NCBI RefSeq assembly: GCF_001983935.1
Contig: NZ_CP017641.1
Span: forward strand, 5,146,001-5,210,000
Direction of reading: 5' to 3'
Source: Fuerstiella marisgermanici
Lineage (GTDB): Bacteria; Planctomycetota; Planctomycetia; Planctomycetales; Planctomycetaceae
Length of the DNA stretch: 64,000 nucleotides
The notes below the pieces were generated by a model. The model made no database searches. It had not been told where the DNA came from and was given only the letters and a program-made list of their open reading frames with translations. The position numbers were made by a program, and so were the translations under genes. Below are positions 36,954 to 45,720 of this stretch, piece by piece; position 1 is the first letter of the stretch; the number at the start of each line of letters is the position of its first letter.

Positions 36954-37787
36954 TTAAAGACCGACTTGCCAACGGATGAAGCCAGTCGCTTCCAACCCAG
37001 CTTCAGACAGAGCTTTCTCAACGGTCTTCTTGTCGTCTTTCGCGAATGGCTGATAGATGAGCACGCCCTTTTCCATGTAGAACTTGTTCATCTGGCCGTC
37101 GACGATTTTGTCAATGATGTTGTCCGGCTTGCCACTCGCTTTGGCTTCGGCCGTCAGACGATCTCGTTCAGCCTTCACATCAGCCGCATCCAATCCGTCT
37201 GCTGTACAGTGGTCGGGGCCCAAAGCCGCGATGTGCATAGCAACGTCACGAAGGACTTCAGAATCCTTTGCGTCGCCGGTCGCCTGAAACAGAACGGCCG
37301 TCTTGTAATCGTGGTGGACGTAGCCACCAACTGGACCACTGACGCGTGTGACACGATTCACAACTGTCTTTTCGCGGATCTTGTTGACGAAATCTTCGTA
37401 AAGCGACTGCAGCGTTGCGGAACCGCCTTCAGGCGTTTGCGACATCAGAGCTTCTGGTGAATCGGCGCCTGGGCCGTTCAACAATTGGTTAACCATAGCC
37501 GTGCCGAGCACTTCCAGTGATTCGCCGGTTGCGACTGGAGCGGATTCGCATTGAATTTCGACCATGGCCGCTTCAGAGCCGTCGTCTTTGATTGCGATGA
37601 AAATGCGGCCTTCTTCGGTCGCATTGTCGGCTCGCTTGTCCTGAATCTTTTTGAACTGTTCCTTCAGGATTCCGACGGCCTTTTCGGCGTCGCCATCTGC
37701 TTCAACAAGTGCCTTTTTGCACTCCATCATCGGCAGGTCTGTTCGTTCTCGAAGTGCCTTCACGGCGGCCGCAGTAATGTCTGCCAT
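36954..37787 (-). CDS. tsf: Elongation factor Ts
   Basis: 277 residues. The guanine-nucleotide exchange factor for EF-Tu. The N-terminal UBA-like domain with [28 protein letters not shown] (about 16-43) carries the TDLP motif that contacts EF-Tu. Core subdomains follow, and the coiled-coil region is near 175-225 ([17 protein letters not shown]). Next to rpsB as in most bacteria, but separated by 443 bases that carry a tandem structured repeat. Confidence 0.96.
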   Translation of the reverse strand: MADITAAAVKALRERTDLPMMECKKALVEADGDAEKAVGILKEQFKKIQDKRADNATEEGRIFIAIKDDGSEAAMVEIQCESAPVATGESLEVLGTAMVNQLLNGPGADSPEALMSQTPEGGSATLQSLYEDFVNKIREKTVVNRVTRVSGPVGGYVHHDYKTAVLFQATGDAKDSEVLRDVAMHIAALGPDHCTADGLDAADVKAERDRLTAEAKASGKPDNIIDKIVDGQMNKFYMEKGVLIYQPFAKDDKKTVEKALSEAGLEATGFIRWQVGL

Positions 37788-37809
37788 GTTAAATTTCCTT
37801 CAAAGGCGG

Positions 37810-37983
37810 GGCGGTGCCAACCGCCAGTGGGTTTGAGCGGACTCTCAGATTGTAATTGACGCCCCCGTTGGTCGCTGGCAACGGACGGGAGAACTTGACC
37901 AGGCGGCATCGACCGCTGGCGGGTTTGAGCTAACGCTCAGAATGTAAGCTGTTGCTCCCGTTAGTCATTGGCGAAAAAACGGG
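37810..37983 (-). repeat. Tandem pair of about 82-bp structured units in the rpsB-tsf spacer
   Basis: Unit 1 (37810-37890) and unit 2 (37902-37983) are direct repeats, roughly 70% alike by eye. Each has three small hairpins at equivalent places. They are GCGG-TGCCAA-CCGC / GCGG-CATCGA-CCGC, GAG-CGGA-CTC / GAGC-TAAC-GCTC, and a CCGTT...AACGG / CCCGTT...AACGGG helix. Loops change while the stems are kept. Strand is given for the tsf mRNA leader; the structure could act as DNA or RNA. Confidence 0.7.
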
Positions 37984-38143
37984 AAGCGATGTGTTCATTG
38001 AACAAACCGTGCGTGCTGCAGAAGGGGTGCACGTCGGCCTCAATGGCTTCCGCAAAGCCCTGTAGCCGGAGTGGCACATCCATCAATAAACACGCCGGGA
38101 GTCGTTTTGCTAACAAGTCCGGATATCACTGCGATTAAGCTGC

Positions 38144-38191
38144 AGGGCGTTAGCCGCGAGTTGCACTTTTGCAAAACCAGCGGCTAGCCCT
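38144..38191. other. Hairpin downstream of rpsB
   Basis: AGGGC-gt-TAGCCGC pairs with GCGGCTA-GCCCT around a loop containing TTTTGCAAAA. It sits 40 bases after the rpsB stop. There is no T run, so it may be a processing or stabilising hairpin, not a terminator. Confidence 0.5.
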
Positions 38192-38230
38192 CTTGCTGCT
38201 TACACGAAAACAGAATATCCGAACAAGCTG

Positions 38231-38977
38231 CTATGCAATTGACGGAACTGGTTTCGGTTCGTCGCTGGGGTCGGCCTTCTTCGGTTCGTTGGGACGAAGA
38301 GATTTCCCCTGCTTGATCGCGTCGCACAGGTGTTGAGCAATCAGACGAATCGACCGGAGACTGTCATCGTTACCTGGAATCGGCAGGTCAACCGTATCAG
38401 GATCGGAATCGGTGTCGATCAGAGCGACAACCTTGATGCCCAGCAGATGAGCTTCATGGACGGCGTTCTTTTCTTTATTCGGATCGATCACGACCAGGCA
38501 TTCCGGCAGGCGATTCATGTCGCGAATACCGTTCAGGTTGCGATAGATCTTGCGATATTCACGCAGAAGCGTGGATTGCATTTTCTTGCTGTAGGTGTCA
38601 ATCTCGCCGGATTCACGCATGGCTTCCAGCTCTTCCAGTCGCTTCAGGCGAGCTCGAACGGTGCGGAAGTTGGTCAGCGTTCCACCCAGCCAGCGTTCGG
38701 TACAGAATGGCATACCGCATTCGGTGGCCAATTCTTCCAGTGACGCCGCTGCCTGTCGCTTGGTGCCGACAAACAGAATCAGGCTACCATGGGCCGCCAC
38801 GCGCATCAGGTACTTTTTCGCGCGGATGAGGCCGCGGATGGTTTCCTTGATGTCGATAATGTGAATTTGATTACGTCGACCGTAAATGTACGGTCTCATT
38901 TTCGGATTCCAGCGACTCGCGCGGTGACCGTAGTGGACACCTGCGTCCAGAATCTCTTTCACGACAATCTCAGCCAT
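38231..38977 (-). CDS. rpsB: 30S ribosomal protein S2
   Basis: 248 residues from ATG 38977, preceded by AGGAG at good spacing. The frame continues to 39025 without family sequence. S2 binds the 30S subunit near S1. [33 protein letters not shown] and the block [40 protein letters not shown] are unmistakable. The C-terminal tail is charged ([11 protein letters not shown]). First gene of rpsB-tsf. Confidence 0.97.
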   Translation of the reverse strand: MAEIVVKEILDAGVHYGHRASRWNPKMRPYIYGRRNQIHIIDIKETIRGLIRAKKYLMRVAAHGSLILFVGTKRQAAASLEELATECGMPFCTERWLGGTLTNFRTVRARLKRLEELEAMRESGEIDTYSKKMQSTLLREYRKIYRNLNGIRDMNRLPECLVVIDPNKEKNAVHEAHLLGIKVVALIDTDSDPDTVDLPIPGNDDSLRSIRLIAQHLCDAIKQGKSLRPNEPKKADPSDEPKPVPSIA

Positions 38978-39277
38978 AGCCGATCTCCTGTGTTGTGCTT
39001 TCGCAGCTGTGAAAAGTGGCTGCAAAGCGTCTCAAACGCTGCAAATTTGCGTTTGAACAGAACAATTGTGTGAATGCTGAAGCGGACGAAACCCAGACTT
39101 CAACACGCAACACGTCATCGATAGCGAGCGATGACAAGGCTCGGCAACACCTAACATAAGGTGTCGACTTGTTTTACAGGCCGGGAGAATACCGACCGCC
39201 GGGTGATCCGTCAAACTGCGTTTCGCCTTATCCGTGCAGGACGGACGACTTTTCGCCGGTGGGAATCCCCCGTGATT
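38978..39277 (-). promoter_or_regulatory. Long leader of rpsB with hairpins
   Basis: 300 bases without a gene. A perfect stem TCAAACGC/GCGTTTGA lies at 39032-39056, and CACCT-AACATA-AGGTG near 39148-39163. Ribosomal protein operons are often autoregulated through such leaders; that is inference here. Promoter not placed. Confidence 0.4.
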
Positions 39278-41209
39278 TTACTCTTCAGAATCCTCCGATT
39301 CGTCCCCTTTGGGCTTGGGATTCAACAAATCTACTGACGTAATGCTGCTGCGGCCGCTTTCGGATGGCGAATCCAGTGATGTTTGAGTCGTCTGCCGGGC
39401 CTCCGGTGCCTCCTGCGGAATTCGCACCGCAAACATACTGCCCTTGCCGAACTCACTCTCCAGATTCACGTCGCCACCCAGCAGCCGCGAAAGCTCTCGT
39501 ACAATTGACAGTCCCAGGCCCGTCCCACCAAATTCTCGCTTCACGTGATCTCGCTGGCCGGAGCCAGTCGCGCCTTGACGGAACTTTTCGAAGATCTCGC
39601 TCTGTTCGTGCATCGGAATTCCGATACCCGTATCTTCAACGCAGATCTCGATCATTTCGTCTTCCGTCCGCTCCGAGGTGACTCGCACACGACCGCCTTC
39701 CGGAGTGAATTTGATCGCGTTGGACAGCAGATTGGTCAAAATCTGCCGCAGTTTGCTGCCGTCCTGATGAAGTTCAGGGACGGGCTGAGTCAGATGGCGA
39801 ATCCGCAGCTCAATATTTTTCTGGTCAGCCAACGGCATTATCTGGCTGCATTGACTGTCGATCAGTTCTTTCAGATTGACCGGCCCGGGCTGCAGCTTCA
39901 TCTGCCCGCTTTCGATCTTCGCAAGATCCAGCAGGTCATTGATCTGCACCATCAGATTGCGGCCAGACGTGCGAATGTTGTCGACGTAGCGTTTTTGCCG
40001 ATCGTCCAGATTGACGGCGTTCGCAAGCACGTCGCTGAAGCCAAGAATACTGTTTAGCGGCGTCCGCAATTCGTGACTCATTGTCGCCAGAAATTCGTCC
40101 TTCATCGCGTTGCTGCGAAACAGTTCCATATTCGCCTGAGCCAGCTGGTCGACTTTTCCGTCCAGATTATTGTTCAACACGCGCTGTTCTTCGTTGACCG
40201 TCGTCATGTGACGCAGCATGCGATTGAACGCCTGGCTCAACTCTTCAAACTCGTCCCCAGTATTGATCTCAGCGCGCAGATTCAGGTTTCCGCGAGCGAT
40301 CTCGTCGCTCACTTCTTTTAGGTGCTGCACCGGCTTTACGATGATGTAACGGACGATTACGTAAGCCACCAGCATCGCCAGAAACGTCGTCACGATGGCA
40401 AACGCGAGCAGAATCGCGCGGTTACGGCTGAGTTCGCTTTCCATATTGCCGACGGGAATCGTGACGGACGCCATCGCCATCAACGGGTTGAGTGCTTCGC
40501 CACCTGCCTGCCGAGTCGCGTCAGCCGACGCAACATCGTCAGCGAATTGCGAATGGCAATACACGCAATTTGCGCTCGCTCGAACAGCCGCAAAAAATCG
40601 CAACTGCCGGCCGGTGTCCGGATTGTCGAAAAAGTAGTGCCGCTTGGCGCCCCCATTGCGAAATTCCTGCATGGCCTCATGAGCCTCTTCGCTATCCGGA
40701 GTTTCGCTCAAGCTGGTGAGATTCCAGCTTCCCGCCAGCTTGAATTCGTCGATGGCTTCGATCTTATTCATCAACTGCGGCCAGCCGGACATCGTGACTC
40801 CGATTTCCGGCGTCGGCGCGTTGGGACGCTTGCCTGGCTGCGGAGGCGGATCTCCGTCACCGGAGGCTTCTTCAGCCGACGCATCAGACCGGTCGTCGCC
40901 CGATTTCCCTGAATCGTCGATGGCTGCAGGCGACTCCGCTGGCGCGGTGGTATTCGCGACATCAGTCGTGGTCGGCACCGACTGTTTGATCGAGACGTAG
41001 CTTTTCATGTGCTGGCGCCACAGCATTTCGGGCACCAAAGCTTCGGCTCGAACAATGTGAGCCTGTTCGACCAGTTGGCGAGTGAGGCTCGCGTAGATCC
41101 AGAAGCTTGTTGTCAGCATGGTCATCAACGCCACCCCAAACAGACGACGACACTTCCGTTCGAGGCTGGTTTCACCCAGCAGCTTCTTGAGACTGCGGTA
41201 GTTGATCAC
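39278..41209 (-). CDS. Membrane sensor histidine kinase with c-type haem (DUF3365) sensor domain
   Basis: 643 residues. TM helix 1 is at about 24-42. The periplasmic domain (43-262) contains CVYCH (Cys215, Cys218, His219), a c-type haem site, as in DUF3365/Tll0287-like sensors. An acidic, Pro-rich insert spans about 85-135. TM2 is at about 265-288, then HAMP, a coiled coil and HisKA with His379 (MSHELRTPLNS). HATPase N, G1 and G2 boxes (NLLSNAIKF, DTGIGIP, GGTGLGLSIV) follow. The signal is probably redox state or a gas bound to haem (inference). No response regulator is adjacent. Confidence 0.9.
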   Translation of the reverse strand: MINYRSLKKLLGETSLERKCRRLFGVALMTMLTTSFWIYASLTRQLVEQAHIVRAEALVPEMLWRQHMKSYVSIKQSVPTTTDVANTTAPAESPAAIDDSGKSGDDRSDASAEEASGDGDPPPQPGKRPNAPTPEIGVTMSGWPQLMNKIEAIDEFKLAGSWNLTSLSETPDSEEAHEAMQEFRNGGAKRHYFFDNPDTGRQLRFFAAVRASANCVYCHSQFADDVASADATRQAGGEALNPLMAMASVTIPVGNMESELSRNRAILLAFAIVTTFLAMLVAYVIVRYIIVKPVQHLKEVSDEIARGNLNLRAEINTGDEFEELSQAFNRMLRHMTTVNEEQRVLNNNLDGKVDQLAQANMELFRSNAMKDEFLATMSHELRTPLNSILGFSDVLANAVNLDDRQKRYVDNIRTSGRNLMVQINDLLDLAKIESGQMKLQPGPVNLKELIDSQCSQIMPLADQKNIELRIRHLTQPVPELHQDGSKLRQILTNLLSNAIKFTPEGGRVRVTSERTEDEMIEICVEDTGIGIPMHEQSEIFEKFRQGATGSGQRDHVKREFGGTGLGLSIVRELSRLLGGDVNLESEFGKGSMFAVRIPQEAPEARQTTQTSLDSPSESGRSSITSVDLLNPKPKGDESEDSEE

Positions 41210-41287
41210 GGCTTTGCTTTGATTTGCATATCTGTGCCGGAAAGTTGCGTCTGCAACTCAGCGATCACAGCTTTCATTGCCACTGCG

Positions 41288-41959
41288 TCAGTTGCGGTAA
41301 TCCAGACGCCGAACAAAGACGTTGCGCAACCACACATCGCTGTTGTGGTCGGTGAGCATGATCTGCCCCAAAACGTTTTCCCCGAATTCCGGTTGGTTAT
41401 TGAACTTACTCTTCGCAACATGCTCACGCCAGTCAGGCCCAGTCAGGCACTGATCAATCATCAACTGACCATTCACCCAATGCTGCACTCGTTGATTTTT
41501 GACACGAATTTTTCCCACGTTGAATTCGCCGTCCGGCTTCAGGCGAGTCGTCTGAGGAATTGGCGTCACAAGGTCGTACAGCGACGCCGTCAAATGTGAT
41601 CGCGTGAGCTTCGGATAGGCGGCATCGTCCAAAATTTGATACTCCAACCCCAGCCATCGCTTGCCGTACGGCTTGACGCGATACTTGATACCGCTGTTTC
41701 CCTTCTCTGAAATTCGGAACTCAAACCACAATTCGAAATCGCCGTATTTTTCCCGGGTGACAATGTTGCCTCCCTTGCCGGACAGATGCAGCACGCCGCC
41801 GTCTTCTATCTTCCAGCCGTCGCCAACTGGATCACCGTTGACCTTGGACCACTGATCCAGCCGGTCGCCAGCGAGCAGGTTGTGGTACGTTTGAGCGGTA
41901 GCGGTCCCAGTCGGGCAGAGTGAAAAGAGAATCAGAAGCAGGGTTGGTATAGACTTCAC
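41288..41959 (-). CDS. DUF1080 (3-keto-disaccharide hydrolase-type) secreted protein
   Basis: 223 residues from GTG 41959, which starts a signal peptide (VKSIPTLLLILFSLCP, cleavage near TATAQ). The longer TTG frame to 42103 adds 48 residues before it. YHNLLAGDRLDQWSKVNGDPVGDGWKIEDGGVLHL and DFELWFEFRISEKGNSGIKYRV are the DUF1080 concanavalin-like signature. Family members act on 3-keto-glucosides or bind carbohydrates; substrate unknown. The histidine kinase start at 41209 is 78 bases downstream on the same strand. Confidence 0.9.
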   Translation of the reverse strand: MKSIPTLLLILFSLCPTGTATAQTYHNLLAGDRLDQWSKVNGDPVGDGWKIEDGGVLHLSGKGGNIVTREKYGDFELWFEFRISEKGNSGIKYRVKPYGKRWLGLEYQILDDAAYPKLTRSHLTASLYDLVTPIPQTTRLKPDGEFNVGKIRVKNQRVQHWVNGQLMIDQCLTGPDWREHVAKSKFNNQPEFGENVLGQIMLTDHNSDVWLRNVFVRRLDYRN

Positions 41960-42129
41960 GGCGGGACTTTCAGTTGGAAGGTATGAGGCGAGAAAGAATA
42001 TCGCAGCGACTTTGAGGATGCCAGGCAGGGCTACGCTGTTCAGGCTCACAAAGTGGCAATTCGAGGCGCAGCCGAATAGAGTGTTGACTGCTGAACCGGA
42101 CAACCGTCGCTCCTAAAAGGAATAAGTTC

Positions 42130-43056
42130 ATGCCGATCGACATTCGCTGTAAGTGTGGCAAAAAGCTTCGAGTGCCGGACAAGTATGCCGGACGGACGGC
42201 GAACTGTCCGGGTTGCCAGCAGCCGATCTCGATCCCCGCTGCCCCGGCCGCCGTCGACGAAGAAGACTTCGTGGACGACTACGAAGAAGAAACCTACGAC
42301 CAGGAAGAATCGGCCGCCGACTACGCCGTCAAGACGCCATACAACACCTTCGGCGATGATCCCGGCGCCGCTCGCTATTCGTTGAACGAATTCGTGGATC
42401 GCACGGTTCAGAAAGATCGCGACCAGGGTCTGTTCGAACTGGAAAGCGCGTACATGATGGAAGTCAATCTGGACGGCATGGTCTGGACCAAAATGGGAGC
42501 CATGATCGCGTACGTTGGCAATATGAAATTCACGAGGGAAGGAATTCTGGACAAAGGCGTCGGCAAGTTCCTGAAGAAAGCGATCACTGGCGAAGGCACT
42601 AAGCTAACGCGAGTCGAAGGTCGAGGCCGACTGTACCTTGCTGATTCCGGAAAGCGAATCAGCATTCTGAATCTGCAGGATGAATCCATCTTCGTCAACG
42701 GCAACGACCTGCTGGCGATGGAACCCGACATTGAATGGGACATCAAAATGATGCGTAAGATTACCGGCATGCTGGCCGGTGGTCTGTTTAACGTCAAACT
42801 GCAGGGGACTGGCATGATTGCGATCACGTCCCACTTCCAGCCAATGACTCTACGAGTTCGCCCCAACCAACCAGTGATCACCGACCCGAACGCGACCATC
42901 GCGTGGTCGGGCGGACTATCGCCGGAATTCAAAACAGACATCTCACTGAAAACATTTTTCGGACGCGGCAGTGGCGAATCAATTCAGATGCTGTTTCAGG
43001 GCGAGGGCTTTGTCGTGGTGCAGCCGTTTGAAGAGGTTTATTTTCAGCCGGGTTAA
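42130..43056 (+). CDS. AIM24 family protein with N-terminal zinc ribbon
   Basis: 308 residues. A zinc ribbon (CKCGKKLRV...CPGCQQP, about 7-33) is followed by an acidic linker (36-65). An AIM24/TIGR00266 beta-sandwich then runs from about 85 to the end: MEVNLDGMVWTKMGAMIAYVGNMKFTRE, ending GEGFVVVQPFEEVYFQPG. The AIM24 fold is named for a yeast mitochondrial protein; the bacterial role is unknown. First of three close plus-strand genes (AIM24, rhomboid, SUFU). AAAGGA lies nine bases before the ATG. Confidence 0.88.
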   Translation: MPIDIRCKCGKKLRVPDKYAGRTANCPGCQQPISIPAAPAAVDEEDFVDDYEEETYDQEESAADYAVKTPYNTFGDDPGAARYSLNEFVDRTVQKDRDQGLFELESAYMMEVNLDGMVWTKMGAMIAYVGNMKFTREGILDKGVGKFLKKAITGEGTKLTRVEGRGRLYLADSGKRISILNLQDESIFVNGNDLLAMEPDIEWDIKMMRKITGMLAGGLFNVKLQGTGMIAITSHFQPMTLRVRPNQPVITDPNATIAWSGGLSPEFKTDISLKTFFGRGSGESIQMLFQGEGFVVVQPFEEVYFQPG

Positions 43057-43070
43057 ATGAATTCTGATTC

Positions 43071-44384
43071 ATGCTCATTCCCATCAGCACCGATGCGCCG
43101 CTGTACCACTACCCGATTTCCACAGCGGGCTTGATTGTCGTTAACTTTTTGTGCTTCATCGTGGCCGGTGCCGGACACTCAAACGATGCATGGATGCTGC
43201 ACTACGGCACCTTCAACCCGCTGGAATGGTTGCTAAGCATCTTTGCTCACATTGGCTTCATGCACCTGATTGGGAACATGATTTTTCTGTGGGCGTTCGG
43301 CCTGATTGTCGAAGGCAAACTCGGCTGGCGCAGGTTTTTGATCGTGTACCTGATTATTGGCATCGGACAGTCGGGGCTCGAACAAACGATCATGCTGTAC
43401 CGCACCGATAGCCATGTCCTGTCAAGCATTCTCAACGTCGACAGCAAGGAAGAATTGATCGACGAAATTCTGGCCGAAGACCCGGAATACACCGAGGCCG
43501 AAGCCGAAGCCTGGGTCAACGCTTTCATCAAAGAATATCGCGGCTCGTCCTGCGGTGCGTCGTCCGCAATTTTCGGTCTGCTCGCCATTTGTACGGTGTG
43601 GGCACCGAAGAATGAGTTTCATGTCGTCTTTCTATTCTTCTTTCGCGTCTTCTCATTCGACGTCACCATCATGGGCTACGCGCTGTGGTACTTTGGATGG
43701 GAGGTTGTCAGCTTCGTCATGAGTGATTTTGGGGCAGGCACGGCCGCCTTGCACCTGATGGGCGCCGCCATCGGTTTCGGTGTTGGCGTGCTGTACCTAA
43801 AAAAGGATTGGGTCGACTGCGAGAACTGGGACTTATTTCGAGTCCTCTCTGGCAACTACGGTCGCTTCGCGGATGCTTCCACAACCGTCGGCAGTCACGC
43901 GGACCCCGTTCTGATGTTCGGCACTTCAGATGTTGCCGTCAAAGACAGCGTGCCGGACACCAGCCGCCGAACGAAGGTTTCGAAACGGCTCGCTGCAATC
44001 AACGACCTGATCGACGCGGGCGATTTCATTACCGCTTCCGAAAAAATGTTCGACCTGCGCATGCAGGACCACAAATCGCAGCTCACCGAAAAACGGTTAA
44101 AAAAACTAAGCCTCGGCCTGCTGCGCGCGGACATGCCGGACGATGCGGAAATCTACCTTGAGGAATACAACGAACGATTCCCGGAAGACGCTGCGTGGGC
44201 TCGAGTCCGGATCGCTCAGTTGTTGCTCACTCACCATAAACGACCGGCCGCGGCATTGGCGATGTTGAAGCAGGTACGTTTATCGCAGCTGAATGCGGAA
44301 CTCCAAACACTGGCCAAAAAGGTCGCGTCCGTAGCAAAGAAGCTGGTCAAATCCGGCGTGGAAGATGCTGAGCCCGAATGGTAA
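43071..44384 (+). CDS. Rhomboid intramembrane serine protease with C-terminal soluble region
   Basis: 437 residues. It cleaves membrane proteins within the bilayer. Six helices lie in the first 245 residues. FMHLIGNMIFLWAF holds His65 and Asn69, the catalytic serine is Ser164 in CGASSAIFG (GASSA, not the usual GASG), and His228 is in ALHLMGAAIGF. An acidic loop of about 45 residues (SKEELIDEILAEDPEYTEAE) is inserted before the serine helix. The C-terminal half (about 290-437) is helical and TPR-like. It starts 14 bases after the AIM24 gene, so likely one operon. Followed by a family B repeat. Confidence 0.9.
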   Translation: MLIPISTDAPLYHYPISTAGLIVVNFLCFIVAGAGHSNDAWMLHYGTFNPLEWLLSIFAHIGFMHLIGNMIFLWAFGLIVEGKLGWRRFLIVYLIIGIGQSGLEQTIMLYRTDSHVLSSILNVDSKEELIDEILAEDPEYTEAEAEAWVNAFIKEYRGSSCGASSAIFGLLAICTVWAPKNEFHVVFLFFFRVFSFDVTIMGYALWYFGWEVVSFVMSDFGAGTAALHLMGAAIGFGVGVLYLKKDWVDCENWDLFRVLSGNYGRFADASTTVGSHADPVLMFGTSDVAVKDSVPDTSRRTKVSKRLAAINDLIDAGDFITASEKMFDLRMQDHKSQLTEKRLKKLSLGLLRADMPDDAEIYLEEYNERFPEDAAWARVRIAQLLLTHHKRPAAALAMLKQVRLSQLNAELQTLAKKVASVAKKLVKSGVEDAEPEW

Positions 44385-44405
44385 ACCGCTTTAGAGCAGT
44401 TTCCC

Positions 44406-44494
44406 TTTTGTTGTGGACAGTTCGGGCTCGCGGGAAACAGCCTTCGTCGTCCGAAACACTGGTGCCGCGGCCACAAGTCAGCGAGATTCGCTGT
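44406..44494 (+). repeat. Dispersed 3'-end repeat, family B, copy 2
   Basis: 89 bp starting about 20 bases after the rhomboid stop, in sense orientation, as copy 1 is after its gene. Conserved blocks include GGGAAACAGCC, TCGTCCGAAA and the terminal hairpin CAGCGA-GAT-TCGCTG. It separates the rhomboid gene from the SUFU gene. Confidence 0.8.
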
Positions 44495-44592
44495 AGTTCG
44501 CCATGCCGTTGCTTTATGATTTTCCGCACCTGCAATCACCGCCGCCCGGACTTTCACGCCGTTCTTCACCTGGACCAGAAAGGCTTCGTCCC

Positions 44593-45432
44593 GTGACCAT
44601 TGTTTTTAAGTGCCACGCCTGTGACAAACGCTACAAGGTCTCAGACGAACGAGCCAACAAACGTGTCAAATGCAAACAGTGTGGAACTGTGATCGAAGTA
44701 CCGCCATTGGACGAGCCGGAAGAAGCAACCGACGGCACGGCGATCTATCGACACGAGGCGCGCGAGCGGGACTTCGAGCCGGCAATCGGAAACGAAAAGA
44801 ACATTGAGGCAATCTCAAACCACATTGAAGCTCATGTCGGTCCCGTGGAAATGGTCTTTCACGAACTGATTTCGGACATGGTTCACGTCGACGTGCATTG
44901 GGTTGCCCCAACCAAAGAACGAAATTGGCACACGCTGATCACCAGTGGTATGAGTGACCGTGCGATGATCGTTCCAGACGAACTGGTACACTATGAATAC
45001 GCAGAATTGATGATCTCTTTGCCGCCCGACTGGCCGTTGTCTCAGGAAGCCTTTGAAGATGAGAACAACTATTGGCCCGTTCGACTGCTAAAGGGACTGG
45101 CGCGGCTGCCCCACGAATTCGATACATGGCTTGGAATCGGCCACACGATTCCCAACGGCGACCCTGCCGAACCTTACGCCGAAAACGCCGCGTTCAGCTG
45201 CGCGCTGTTGATGCCGCCGATCGAAACCAGCGAAGAATTTCATGAACTCGAACTGGATGACGGCAGCGTGATTCATTTCTATGCTATCGTGCCGATGTAC
45301 GAAGCAGAAACGAACTACAAACTTAACAAGGGCCTGGAAGCACTGATCGGACGTTTCGAAAAACACGGCGTTGGGGAAGTGGTGGACACCAGCCGCCGCG
45401 ATACGTGTCGAAAACGTTTTGGTCTTTTTTGA
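44593..45432 (+). CDS. Suppressor-of-fused domain protein with N-terminal zinc ribbon
   Basis: 279 residues from GTG 44593; an ATG at 44503 sits at the edge of the repeat and adds 30 non-family residues. A zinc ribbon (CHACDKRYKVS...CKQC, about 6-28) resembles those of the AIM24 protein upstream. A SUFU-type domain follows: IEAHVGPVEMVFHELISDMVHVDVHWVAPTKERNWHTLITSGMSD, with PPDWPLSQEAFEDENNYWPVRLLKGLARLP. SUFU is a Hedgehog regulator in animals; bacterial members are thought to be immunity or scaffold proteins. Its job here is unknown. Confidence 0.88.
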   Translation: MTIVFKCHACDKRYKVSDERANKRVKCKQCGTVIEVPPLDEPEEATDGTAIYRHEARERDFEPAIGNEKNIEAISNHIEAHVGPVEMVFHELISDMVHVDVHWVAPTKERNWHTLITSGMSDRAMIVPDELVHYEYAELMISLPPDWPLSQEAFEDENNYWPVRLLKGLARLPHEFDTWLGIGHTIPNGDPAEPYAENAAFSCALLMPPIETSEEFHELELDDGSVIHFYAIVPMYEAETNYKLNKGLEALIGRFEKHGVGEVVDTSRRDTCRKRFGLF

Positions 45433-45533
45433 TTGCCACTTTTCAGTCTCAACCAGGAGTCTTTGAAGTTGCGCGTTTTCAGTCCCGGCGTGACGACACA
45501 ACCTCAGCCGGGGCCGCAAGTCCCCGGAACATC

Positions 45534-45654
45534 ATCGTTTAACCCGCAGCCGGAGGCGCAGGCAGTGCTCTGGCGGCGTCCACGACGACTCAGCTTCCGC
45601 TGTGACACAGCCGTCCCCGCCACGCCTGCGCCTCCGGCTGCGGGTTAAACGATG
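45534..45654. repeat. GTTTAACCC palindromic element, family A, copy 4
   Basis: 121 bp bounded by CATCGTTTAACCC and GGGTTAAACGATG. Inner arms GCAGCCGGAGGCGCAGGC and its complement are near perfect; the loop differs from copies 2 and 3. It sits upstream of the PVC dehydrogenase gene, and the right arm happens to create an ATG at 45652. Confidence 0.85.
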
Positions 45655-45720
45655 CGAAACAGGACAACTCTCAAACAGGAGTTTGGGACCGAACCTGGAA
45701 TTACGACAAGGCCTCGATCT

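Noticed and set aside
37810-37983. CRISPR-like array
   Set aside because: Only two units, about 70% alike, of 82 bp and with an 11-base gap; no short identical repeats and no cas genes.
44503-44592. ATG start of the SUFU protein at 44503
   Set aside because: The start codon lies at the edge of the family B repeat and adds 30 Pro/Arg/Ser residues before the zinc ribbon; GTG 44593 is more consistent with the ribbon position in the AIM24 gene.
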